From the NCBI GenBank assembly GCA_021325145.1, contig JAJPHR010000054.1, positions 103,525 through 167,524 on the forward strand: a DNA stretch of 64,000 nucleotides, written 5' to 3'. Positions within the stretch are counted from its first letter, which is position 1, and every line of letters starts with the position of its first letter. A program made the position numbers and the translations under genes. The notes under the pieces were generated by a model. The model worked only from the letters and a program-made list of their open reading frames with translations, was not told the DNA's origin and did no database searches. The DNA is from Verrucomicrobiota bacterium. GTDB lineage: Bacteria > Verrucomicrobiota > Verrucomicrobiia > Limisphaerales > Pedosphaeraceae. Shown piece after piece: positions 46,193 to 55,104 of this stretch.

Positions 46193-47473
46193 CTATTTGG
46201 TTTCGTGCAGAAAGACGAAGGTGCCTTTCTTGTTGCCGACGACAATGTCAGGAAATTTTTGGTTTTGGATGTTGCCGGCCACAACCTGCGTGCCGATGCC
46301 GGAATCGTCGTCGATCAGGTGCGGCACCCAATCCACCGTTCCGTTCGCGCCGCGCACGAGTTCGAACCAGTAGAGCACGGCGGGATCGTCTGATCCCGGG
46401 TCAGCCCCGTGGCGGCCGTGCGCCCAAAAGCGTTTGCCAGTAACGATGTCCTTGAGGCCATCGCCGTTCATGTCAATGAGATCGACGGCGTGCAGTTGGG
46501 AAAAGACCACGCCGTATTTGTCGGGCGCGGGTTTCTCCTTGCCGATCTGCTCGTTGAGAATGGTGTGTTTCGTGAAGGTGATTTCGCCGTTGGCCATGAC
46601 CTGCTCGTACCAGGCCAGGCCGTAACCGTGCGCGGCGAGTGCGGTGATGACGTCATTTTTGCCGTCGCCGTTGACGTCGTACACGTGCATTTGCGAACTG
46701 CCGTGGCCGGGCGCGAAGGGAAAAGGATGCAGCTTCCAAACCGGGTCGCCTTCGAGCGAGGCAGGTTGCTCCCACCAACCGCCGGCTTCCAGTATGTCCA
46801 CGCGGCCATCGCCGTTGACATCGCCGACGCCAAGACCATGCGTGAACCGTTGCCAGTTGCCTTTCGGTGAAATGGGATGGAATTTCCACGGCTTGGCGGG
46901 ATCGCTCCAATCCGCGGTGGCGTAGCCGAAATAGCCGCCGGAGTTGCAAACGATGTCGGGCTTGCCGTCGCCGTTGACGTCGGTGAAGGCGGGCGATTCG
47001 TTGTCCACCACGTCAAAAATCTGGTGCCGCTGCCAATGGCCGTCGCGGCCTTTTGGATTTTCGTACCAGGAGGCGTCCTTGCCGGGAAAACCGTAGATCA
47101 AAATGTCCGGCCAGCCGTCGTGGTTGAAATCATAAACGAAGGCGAAGAAATTGTCCGAGTAGGTGTTATTCGTGCCGAGGGCGCCTTCGTAACCTTCGAT
47201 CTTCTCATCCGTGCCGTCGGGTTTTTGGCGCGTGAAGAATTTATTGGCGGGATAATATTCGTGGCGCTTTTGGAAATCGGGCCCTTCGTACCAATACGGG
47301 CCGGACACAATGTCCATTTTGCCGTCGTGGTTGAAATCGCCGAAGTTGGCGCCTTCGGACCAAAATTTGTCCGAGAGCTGAATTTTCTTGAAGGTGTGGA
47401 CGGCGGAGTCGGCTGCTCCGGCGCAGACCACAGCGCTCAATACGGCGAGTGCGGCGACTTGAGATTTGATCAT
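46193..47473 (-). CDS. Exported VCBS/FG-GAP repeat protein
   Basis: 426 residues with a signal peptide (MIKSQVAALAVLSAVVCAGAADS). The mature part is built of integrin-like beta-propeller blades with calcium-binding loops: DFNHDGKMDIV, DFNHDGWPDIL, DVNGDGKPDIV, DVNGDGRVDIL, DVNGDGKNDVI and DMNGDGLKDIV, six in all. No catalytic domain is visible. Such proteins are common in Verrucomicrobia, often next to PVC cytochromes as here, and presumably work in cell-surface or periplasmic binding. Its partner is not known. Confidence 0.88.
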   Translation of the reverse strand: MIKSQVAALAVLSAVVCAGAADSAVHTFKKIQLSDKFWSEGANFGDFNHDGKMDIVSGPYWYEGPDFQKRHEYYPANKFFTRQKPDGTDEKIEGYEGALGTNNTYSDNFFAFVYDFNHDGWPDILIYGFPGKDASWYENPKGRDGHWQRHQIFDVVDNESPAFTDVNGDGKPDIVCNSGGYFGYATADWSDPAKPWKFHPISPKGNWQRFTHGLGVGDVNGDGRVDILEAGGWWEQPASLEGDPVWKLHPFPFAPGHGSSQMHVYDVNGDGKNDVITALAAHGYGLAWYEQVMANGEITFTKHTILNEQIGKEKPAPDKYGVVFSQLHAVDLIDMNGDGLKDIVTGKRFWAHGRHGADPGSDDPAVLYWFELVRGANGTVDWVPHLIDDDSGIGTQVVAGNIQNQKFPDIVVGNKKGTFVFLHETK

Positions 47474-47538
47474 AGGCTACTTGTGGCACTTTCGGCGGAG
47501 GCGGTCAAGATGGATGGCGATGCCTCGGAGAACCGCGC

Positions 47539-49623
47539 TCAAGGCGCGTTGGTCAAGCTTTGCAGGCGTTGCGCGGCTTCGGGGTAGCCGGGTTGAAGGG
47601 CAAGCGCTCGCGTGAGATGAGTGATTGCTTCGCCGCGATTTCCTTTGGCGGCAAGCATGATTCCGAGATTGCAGTGGGCTTCGGCGGAATTGGGGTCCAG
47701 GCGGATGGCTTCTTGAAATTGGGCAATCGCCGCGTCGGGGAGGCCCTTCCGGCCCAAGGCCGCGCCGAGGCTGTTGTGGGCGTCGGCCTGGGTGGGCTGA
47801 AGCTGCACGGCTTGCTGGAATCGCGCGATGGCTTCGTCGAGGCGCCCCTGGCCTTCGAGGGCAACGCCGAGATTGAATTGCGCGTCGGCGTCGGTGGGAT
47901 CGAGGGCGGTGCCGGCTTGGAATTCAGCGATCGCCTCATTAGCCCGGCCGCTCCGGAGCAAGGCCGTGCCGAGGTTATTGTGAGCCTCGGCGTAATCGGG
48001 GTTCAACCTGAGCGCTTCATTAAACTCGCGGATGGCTTCGTCCGCGTGGCCTTGCCGGGAGAGGGCAATGCCAAGGTTGTTGTGCGCGCGCGGATGATCG
48101 GGCTTGAGGGCAAGCACCTTTTGGAATTGGTCAACCGCTTCGGGAAGATGGCCCTGGTCGAGGAGCAGTTTGCCGAGGTTGTTGCGGGCTTGAAAACAGG
48201 TAGGCGCGAGTTCGAGGGTCCGGCGATACATTTCCAGGGCGCCGGGAACATTGGCTCGGGCGGCATCGTCATCGGCGAGATGCCAACAGGCGACGTAATT
48301 GTCCGGTGCTGCCTTGCCCGCGTGGCGGAAAAGGGTTCCGGTGTTTTGCCAATAACCGGCTTGATGCCAGGTCAGCGCGATACACACGATTGCCAGCAAG
48401 GCGGGAAGCATCGGCACGGCCAGACGCTCAACGCGCCCCTTTCCGGAAAGATCGGGCAGGCTCCACGCGAGCATCATCAGCACTCCGATCATCGGGATGT
48501 AGGTGTAACGGTCGGCCATGGACTGGTCGCCGACCTGGACGAGGCCGATGACGGGAACAAGTGTGCCAAGATACCAAAACCATCCGACGGGCAACCAGGG
48601 ACGTTGGCGTCGCAAGGCGAGCACAAGGATGGAAAAACCGAGCAGGCCCATCGCGGCGACAATTACGATTCCCGCCGGCCAATGGTCCGGGCGGGGATAG
48701 AAGACGGATAGATTGGTGGGCCAGAAGGTTTTTCCGAGGTAACGGCAGTAGGAAATAAGCGCGTTGTTGATGCGGCTGGTTATGGAAAGGGTGCCGGTGG
48801 TTACCACGGCGCCGCCGTGTTTTTGGACGAGAAAGGTGATGATGCTGGAAGCGGCGGAGAGGAGGAAGAATGGGATTTTTTCCAGGAGCAACGGAGTGAA
48901 GCGCGCAGCGGTCGTTTCGGGTGGTTCATTCTGTCGCTTGATGCTTTCCTCGGCGACGGGGACGGCGGAGCGCACCGTCCCTGCCAGGCGGCAAAGTGGC
49001 CAGTAGTCCAACAAGAGCAGCGTGAACGGCAAGGTAACGACCATTGGCTTGGCCGTGAGGCCCAAAGCAAACAACAGCAGCGCCAGCGCGTAAAAGACTT
49101 TTGACGTTGGGCTTTGGACTTTGGACTCCTCGGTATAGCGAGCGTAGGCCCACAGGGTCAACAGCCAGAAGAAGGTGCTGAGGACGTCTTTGCGTTCGGA
49201 GATCCAGGCGACAGATTCCACGTGCAGGGGGTGCCAGGCAAAGACGGCGGCGACGAGGGCGCTGCGCCACAGGGCTCCAGTCGTGCGGCGGAGCAGGGCG
49301 AAGAGGACAAGGGTGTTGGCGACGTGGAAGAGAAGATTGGTCAGGTGATGGCCGAACGGTTTCAAGCCGTAGAGCTGGCAGTCGAGCATGTGGGACATCC
49401 AGGTGAGCGGATGCCAGTTGGCGGAGTGGGAACTGGCGAGGGACCAGCGAATGTTTTCCAAACTTAATCCGGAGCGGACGTGCGGGTTTTCGGTGACATA
49501 TTCCGGGTCGTCGTAGTTGGTGAATCCGCTGTGAAGGAGCGGGGCGTAGGCAATGACGGAGCCGAGGACCAGGGCCAGGCAGAGGAGGCGGAACCGGCGG
49601 TTGTTTCCAAAATGTTCTGTCAC
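47539..49623 (-). CDS. Polytopic membrane protein with C-terminal TPR array
   Basis: 694 residues. The first 430 or so hold about ten hydrophobic helices and short periplasmic loops, with HWPLTWMSHMLDCQL-like and VAWISERKDVLST segments seen in glycosyltransferase-like TPR membrane proteins. Residues 440-690 are about seven TPR units (for example RAHNNLGIALSRQGHADEAI). Function is unclear; a GT-C-like or assembly role is possible. In one loop a run SKVQSPTSKV is coded by a degenerate repeat at 49095-49128 of the kind otherwise found between genes. It lies in a loop, so it may be tolerated. Confidence 0.85.
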   Translation of the reverse strand: MTEHFGNNRRFRLLCLALVLGSVIAYAPLLHSGFTNYDDPEYVTENPHVRSGLSLENIRWSLASSHSANWHPLTWMSHMLDCQLYGLKPFGHHLTNLLFHVANTLVLFALLRRTTGALWRSALVAAVFAWHPLHVESVAWISERKDVLSTFFWLLTLWAYARYTEESKVQSPTSKVFYALALLLFALGLTAKPMVVTLPFTLLLLDYWPLCRLAGTVRSAVPVAEESIKRQNEPPETTAARFTPLLLEKIPFFLLSAASSIITFLVQKHGGAVVTTGTLSITSRINNALISYCRYLGKTFWPTNLSVFYPRPDHWPAGIVIVAAMGLLGFSILVLALRRQRPWLPVGWFWYLGTLVPVIGLVQVGDQSMADRYTYIPMIGVLMMLAWSLPDLSGKGRVERLAVPMLPALLAIVCIALTWHQAGYWQNTGTLFRHAGKAAPDNYVACWHLADDDAARANVPGALEMYRRTLELAPTCFQARNNLGKLLLDQGHLPEAVDQFQKVLALKPDHPRAHNNLGIALSRQGHADEAIREFNEALRLNPDYAEAHNNLGTALLRSGRANEAIAEFQAGTALDPTDADAQFNLGVALEGQGRLDEAIARFQQAVQLQPTQADAHNSLGAALGRKGLPDAAIAQFQEAIRLDPNSAEAHCNLGIMLAAKGNRGEAITHLTRALALQPGYPEAAQRLQSLTNAP

Positions 49624-49716
49624 AGCAAATCATGTGGATACCGCAAGGAGGGCGGGGGTGCAATTGAAGAAGCAGGGAGGAAGGGAACGCTGCGGGATAA
49701 AGGATTCGGGAAAGCG

Positions 49717-50250
49717 CTAATGTTCGTGGGACGGCTCACCGCCCACAGTGTTGGTTTCCATTTGGTGGTAATCGGCGGCGGAGAGTTTGGAGAGCTTTTC
49801 GATGAAGGCGGTCATGGCCCAGATTTTTTCGTCGGAGTGGGTGGTACCCCAGCCGGGCATGGCGCTGAATTTGATGCCGTTCTTGGTGATCCAAAACAAT
49901 TGGGCCGGGGTCCAATCGGAAGCGGCCATGGACAAATCCGGAGCGGGGGGCCAGAGGCCCTTGGCGATTTCGCCGGGCGGTTTGCCGGGCGCGCCGTGGC
50001 ATTCGACGCACATTTCATTAAAATGCTTGAAGCCCTCCTGAACCATCGCCGGGTTGTCCAATTGCGGGACCCGGATGCCGCGGGCGTGATGCTTGACGGA
50101 GCGGGTCGCGCTGGTGGCCAGCCACCAATTGACGAACCCGCTGTCGTGATTGGAGGTGCTGACGTTGTACGCGCCGCTGAAAATGAAGATGAACAAGGCC
50201 AGCGCTTGAATCACGAGGACGATGATGATGGTCAAGATTATCTTTTTCAT
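49717..50250 (-). CDS. Membrane-anchored small cytochrome c
   Basis: 177 residues from the ATG at 50250, which opens the N-terminal anchor KKIILTIIIVLVIQALALF. The frame is open upstream, but that part is repeat-like. The heme motif is CVECH, with a distal Met probably in the KFSAMPGWG segment. A single class I-like heme domain facing the periplasm is expected. The gene is next to the TPR membrane protein on the same strand (93 bases). Electron partners are not evident. Confidence 0.88.
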   Translation of the reverse strand: MKKIILTIIIVLVIQALALFIFIFSGAYNVSTSNHDSGFVNWWLATSATRSVKHHARGIRVPQLDNPAMVQEGFKHFNEMCVECHGAPGKPPGEIAKGLWPPAPDLSMAASDWTPAQLFWITKNGIKFSAMPGWGTTHSDEKIWAMTAFIEKLSKLSAADYHQMETNTVGGEPSHEH

Positions 50251-50908
50251 GGTTCCCGTTTCGATTTTCGCCAGGGATTCGACCTGTTCATGCCACGATA
50301 CAACGGGAATCACGGGCGTTTGATGAGGTATAAGCCCCATCCTGAGTGCGGAGTGGGAAGGGGATTGCCACCAAAAGGCACAAAAAGCGCAAAAAAGGAA
50401 ACGGCAGCTCGAATTGGCGGCCAAACATCCCCGTCCATTTTCCCATTTTTATGCTTCTTGTGCTTCTTCGTGGCTGTCCCCGTTCATCCCATCCGCATTC
50501 CGAACCCGGTCCCGTCAGGGACGACAAAATAATTCCCCACTCTGCGGGAGAGTTCCGGGCGAAGGCAAAAAATGGGGGAACATCCACAGAAGGAAACGAA
50601 GCAAACAAAGGGGTGTGAATTCTTTGACCGCAGAATACGCCGAATACGCAGAAAGGGATTGGTGACGAGCCAAATACAATAAACTAGTAACTAACCCTAT
50701 CTCGCACGCGTGTTGGACTCACTCTATTCTTTCGACAATGGTCCACGGAACACACCCAGGCGCCAAATCGTTTACTTGAATTGCGCATACAGGGGATTTT
50801 GCTATTCTATTGGCATTTGAATTGGTGGCTTCGTTCGATTGCGACCCTCGCCTCATGAGGAAGCAGCGAAGTTGCCGCTGGAGCAGGCCGAAGAATAAAT
50901 ATTCATAA
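50251..50908. other. Gene-free flank of the low-GC island, with degenerate repeats
   Basis: 658 bases without a credible gene. It holds an inverted pair of one degenerate phrase, GCCAC.AA.A.GCACAA type, at 50367-50398 and 50442-50475 (opposite strands). A tract with CGCAGAATACGC words lies at 50625-50657. A weak promoter-like pair TTGCGC (50781-50786) and TATTCT (50803-50808), 16 bases apart, precedes the large gene at 50909. GC is visibly low from about 50600 on. Confidence 0.5.
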
Positions 50909-53900
50909 ATGCCCATGTACTCTGCTGATACTCAACGCCTGCAATTTCGGGATAAATTCAGGAGCCTATTCAATGAGGCGTTTCAGAACTGGTTTGAAGA
51001 CCTCGCCCGACTCCTTCACCCTGTTGGCGATTTTCAAAAAATTCGCAAAACGAGCGGGGATGGTGGTCTTGATGGCTTCGTCATTAGTAAACAGCTTGTT
51101 TATCAGGTTTATGCGCCAAGCCGCATTAGCGAACTCAACGACCCGGAGACGGCCGAAAAAATCAAGGCAGACTTTCAAACCGCGTCGAACACTTTGGCTG
51201 GCCAGCTCAAGAGTTGGGCCTTCGTTCACAATCATCCTCAGGCAGCCATTGGCAAACTCAGCGCTGCCGCGATCAACGAGCTTAGAACCCAGAATCCCCA
51301 GATCGAAATAATCGTGCTCGATATCGATTCGCTCTGGGAAAAATTGAAGAACCTGCCAATGGATACGCTCGCCACCACTTGTGGCGGCTCACCTCATCAA
51401 GCCCCGGCTTCTTTGATGGCAGAGGAGATTATTTCGGATCTTCAAGAAGAGGTTTCCGCGGGATTCGCCAAAACACAGAATGCCTTGCAACACTTACCGA
51501 GTTCTTTGGAGACGGTCGTGAAGAGCGCGTTTAAGTCGGTAATGGCTGAGGGTTCTCAAGGCGCTGAGCACTTAAAAAGTCAGAATCAAAAGCGATTTGA
51601 TCGGGCTCGCGATGAGCTCATGCATGGATCAATAGTTCTTGCCGAAAGGGAGTACCGCACGTTGATTGCAGATTTAGAAGAGTTGGGGTCTCTCGGCGAC
51701 GCGTCACTGCTGTTTCGTTCGTACACGAACCTAGGTTCAAGTCTCTGGCAACAGTTCCGGCAAGATGAAGCCACGATCTGGTTCGACAAGGCGTATGCGC
51801 TCAAACCGGATGAGCAAATTGCTAAAACGAACAAAGCGGCTGCCCATATCCACCGTCGGGAATTTCAAACAGCACTCGATATACTGACGGCGATAAAGAC
51901 AACCTCTCCCGACTGTTACGAAGCACACTATTTGATTTCCAGCGTCTATAACGAACAAGGTGATGTTGATCGGGCAATTACTCTACTCGAAGAGCGCCAA
52001 TTCGAGAATGCTCATTACTTTGAAGCGCTGGCTCAAGCTTACTTGAAGCGTGAGAATTATCCGAAGGCCGAAGAGGCGGCGCGAACGGCTCTTTCCAAAA
52101 ACGACAAGTCAACGGACGCGATGATAACGCTAGCAAATAGCGTAGGATTTCCGTTGGTAAAACGAAGGATGCTGCGCGAGATGAACAAATTCAGCCTAAC
52201 GGAGATCGAGCATGAACGGGTTCGCCAAGCGATCCACTCCGGCGAAAGGGCTGCAGAACGCCTTCGGTCACAAGCCCGCTCATTTCAGCTTGGAGAAACG
52301 CTGACAAATCTCGCTGCATTTTACGAACTGGCTGGGGATGACGAGAGGGCCGGACAAGCGGCTAGAGAAGCAGCAGGATGCGCCCCTGAAGATACCACGA
52401 CACTAACGAATTTATGGGCATCCGAGATGCGGTTGGGCAAATACACCAGCGCTTATGAAGTAGCTGGTAAATTGATGGATGCCGGAGCCAGGCTCGCAGG
52501 CAAAATTCGCCAGCTTGAATCGCTCCAAATGAACTCGGAGCCCGAACGATTGCTGGAGGAGGCCGGTAACGATCCTGCAGTGGCCGTCGAGTTATTGACA
52601 GAACCCCTGTTCTTTGAGCTTAAGGCACGAGCACAATTCGCAGTTCATCAAATCCACGCCGCATTCGGCACCATCGAAGACGGCCTTGCACGCTTTACTA
52701 ACAACGCGCGTCTTTTTTGCGCGCGGGCATCTCTGTACGAGGACCTGCAGGATTTGAGCGCCGCACAGGAAGACGTAGGACGCGCTGAAGCCGCTAAGCC
52801 CAATGATCCACACACGATACTTCACGCGGCGATGTTTCATTTTCACCGGCGTGATTGGGCTGGCGCGGCAGAACGATTCCTTAAGCTGGGAGCGGACTCT
52901 ATTCATTTCCCACTGCTAGACAATTATCTCGCGTGCCTTCATAACCTCGGGAAGTTTCTCGAATGTTTCGCGCTTGCAACAAAGAGAATCGCAGCACAAC
53001 CGGATTTCAACCCGACGTTGCACGAATTGGCTGCGCGGTGTGCGTATCACGCCAACGATCTGCGGTCGGCTCAGAAGCATTTTGAATCACTGGTCCAACA
53101 CGAGGTCCGTGATGTAGTGAAGCATCAGAAGATGTTGGCCCAGGTCTATCTTCGTCTGGACGAACCAGACAAGGCATTTGGTGTTCTGAAAAAGGCTTAC
53201 GCAAAGGCGGCGCGAGATATAGATGTGCTCATCGGACTTGGCCTTGTTTCCACTTTAAAAAAGCAACATCACGAGGCCGTTGCTTATGCTTTTGCTGCCG
53301 TAAACGGGGCACGCAAGAATCCAAGAGCGCACATGGCTTTGGTCAAGACGGTTTTGGACTGCCCGCCAGACTTCAAACTCGACCAGAAGCACCGGAAGGC
53401 ATTCCAGCGCAGCTTGGAATTCCTAAACAAACATCCTTCAGGTTTCATAAAAGCAATTCCTTTCGAGAATGATCTTAAGTCGATTATCGCGATGGCTAAG
53501 GCGCGATCGGATCATGCACGCCAAATTGAAGACCTCACGAGAGACAAAGATCTGCCCATGTCGATTCTCGCCAAGCAACTCGGGCTAACACCGTTTCAGG
53601 CTTGGATGGGTTTTATTGGCCACACAAAGTTGCACGTCCGCACAGCATACGGAACATCGGAGGAGCAGGCCAAAGAGTTGCAAACCGCACGCGCGGCAAC
53701 TGCCATATCAGTGGATGCCTTCGCGCTTTTCACACTACGGCTTCTCAAGTGTCTAGATCTACTCCCCAAACTGTCTCTGAAAGTCTACGTGCATACGAAA
53801 ATATTCGAAGCAATTGTAGAAGACATTCGCGAAATGGAGATCAGAAACTCCTGCTTAACTATTGGCTATCATGAGGGCCGGCTAATCCGATCCGAAGCAG

Positions 53901-54775
53901 GGCCAGAGCAGATACAGGAGCGTCTTTCCCTCCTGCGCGACATCCGTGAGTTTTTGAAAAGTCCCGCGGTGGAACTAGTCGGTCTTGATGCTGGATTCGT
54001 GTCCACGGAAGACATGGCGACCGCTCGAGAATTTCTCGGTGCGAAATATTATGAGCCCATTCTGGTTGCCAAGTCGCGAGCGGTGATTTACTACGCAGAT
54101 GACGCCCCGATGCGCTCACTTGCATCCAACTCGCACGGGGTCTCATGCTTTGGGAGCCAAGCTTTACTTCGAGCAGCCAGGGAAAGGAACTTATTGAACG
54201 ATCAGCAGTACGAGGACGCGATAATAACGTTGCTGCGTCATAACTACCACTTTGTTTCCGAGACCTACGAGACGTTGAGGCGTCTGGCTGAATCAGAAGG
54301 ATTTGAGCCTAGCGAACTTGCAAAGCGGTTATTGCGCAGGGCAGCCGATCCCAACGTTGACCAAGCAACCTCGATTAGAATCCTGGGCGATTTTTGTTTC
54401 TTTATTTGGAGCGCTGATTTGTCAAAATCGAAAACTGGCCGCGACGTTTGGCTGGGCCTCTGCTTGGACTCGATCTTGAGCACCAAGCAGCCTGAAAGGC
54501 TGTTTGTCCACTTTCTGGCTAATCTGGGGTTTCGTGCCTTGACTCTACCGGTTGTCTTCGACGGAATAACAACCTGGATATTACGCAGCGGAAAGGTCTC
54601 GAATCTGCAGCGCTCGCTGCTCTACTTGGGCGTTCAGGAAGCGATTGTACAAATGGCAGCGCTTGCAAAACAAGAATGTCCTTGGTGGCCACTTTTGCAC
54701 AAGCAATGGTGGGAAATTGGCCGCATGAATGTCCTCTCGCAAAGGAACGGCTGGATCCAAATCCATCCCTGGTAA
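50909..54775 (+). CDS. REase-like - TPR - PIN-like multidomain protein (candidate conflict/defence protein)
   Basis: 1288 residues; a second ATG lies two codons in. N-terminus (about 15-150): an Mrr/REase-like pattern with Glu30 (FEDLARLL), GDGGLDG (Asp51, Asp55) and VYQVYAP at 64-70, where the usual Q.K is Q.Y. A similar block occurs, as I recall, in N-terminal domains of ABC-three-component conflict systems. Middle (about 235-870): helical TPR-like repeats. C-terminus (about 925-1100): PIN-like, with Asp936 (ISVDAFALF), Glu967, Glu971 and Asp1064/Asp1065 (YYADDAPMRSLA), followed by the typical GVSCFGSQALLRAARERNLL pattern. No homologue or partner gene lies nearby. One 60-base line I counted (53461) is 48 percent GC, and a line of the neighbouring helicase gene (55321) is 73 percent, in line with transfer. 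Nuclease function is inference. Confidence 0.75.
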   Translation: MPMYSADTQRLQFRDKFRSLFNEAFQNWFEDLARLLHPVGDFQKIRKTSGDGGLDGFVISKQLVYQVYAPSRISELNDPETAEKIKADFQTASNTLAGQLKSWAFVHNHPQAAIGKLSAAAINELRTQNPQIEIIVLDIDSLWEKLKNLPMDTLATTCGGSPHQAPASLMAEEIISDLQEEVSAGFAKTQNALQHLPSSLETVVKSAFKSVMAEGSQGAEHLKSQNQKRFDRARDELMHGSIVLAEREYRTLIADLEELGSLGDASLLFRSYTNLGSSLWQQFRQDEATIWFDKAYALKPDEQIAKTNKAAAHIHRREFQTALDILTAIKTTSPDCYEAHYLISSVYNEQGDVDRAITLLEERQFENAHYFEALAQAYLKRENYPKAEEAARTALSKNDKSTDAMITLANSVGFPLVKRRMLREMNKFSLTEIEHERVRQAIHSGERAAERLRSQARSFQLGETLTNLAAFYELAGDDERAGQAAREAAGCAPEDTTTLTNLWASEMRLGKYTSAYEVAGKLMDAGARLAGKIRQLESLQMNSEPERLLEEAGNDPAVAVELLTEPLFFELKARAQFAVHQIHAAFGTIEDGLARFTNNARLFCARASLYEDLQDLSAAQEDVGRAEAAKPNDPHTILHAAMFHFHRRDWAGAAERFLKLGADSIHFPLLDNYLACLHNLGKFLECFALATKRIAAQPDFNPTLHELAARCAYHANDLRSAQKHFESLVQHEVRDVVKHQKMLAQVYLRLDEPDKAFGVLKKAYAKAARDIDVLIGLGLVSTLKKQHHEAVAYAFAAVNGARKNPRAHMALVKTVLDCPPDFKLDQKHRKAFQRSLEFLNKHPSGFIKAIPFENDLKSIIAMAKARSDHARQIEDLTRDKDLPMSILAKQLGLTPFQAWMGFIGHTKLHVRTAYGTSEEQAKELQTARAATAISVDAFALFTLRLLKCLDLLPKLSLKVYVHTKIFEAIVEDIREMEIRNSCLTIGYHEGRLIRSEAGPEQIQERLSLLRDIREFLKSPAVELVGLDAGFVSTEDMATAREFLGAKYYEPILVAKSRAVIYYADDAPMRSLASNSHGVSCFGSQALLRAARERNLLNDQQYEDAIITLLRHNYHFVSETYETLRRLAESEGFEPSELAKRLLRRAADPNVDQATSIRILGDFCFFIWSADLSKSKTGRDVWLGLCLDSILSTKQPERLFVHFLANLGFRALTLPVVFDGITTWILRSGKVSNLQRSLLYLGVQEAIVQMAALAKQECPWWPLLHKQWWEIGRMNVLSQRNGWIQIHPW

Positions 54776-55104
54776 GTCCAAGGTCCGGAATCTAAGGCCG
54801 GAAGGATTACGTAGGAAGTTGGGACGGGTTCAAAGTGCAGAAAACACAATGTTTACCGGCCTTGGGACCCGCCTTCGCAAGCGCTGGGACGGGTCCAGAG
54901 GGGGCATGTGTTAAAAACACCAGGCATCAAGCACCTGGGAAGTTCCAAGGTCCAAACATCAGGGAATAGGAGTAGAAGAAGGATCCCCATTCCGGCACGG
55001 CTCGCCCGGGGGATCCGGGATGCGAGAACGGGGCTCATTTTCGCGGTGATATGACTACGATTGTAACTTTTTGCAACGCCATTCTGAGCCAAACCTTGGG
55101 TGTT
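54776..55104. other. Gene-free gap with degenerate and inverted repeats
   Basis: 329 bases. Words GGGACGGGTTCA, GGGACCCGCC and GGGACGGGTCCA are partial copies of one another. A degenerate tract AAAAACACCAGGC.. at 54913-54960 matches the reverse complement of 60886-60911. No gene or RNA is credible. Confidence 0.5.

Noticed and set aside
50251..55104. Direct repeats as attachment sites around the low-GC gene
   Set aside because: I compared both flanks by eye and found only degenerate repeat phrases, no clear pair of matching ends.
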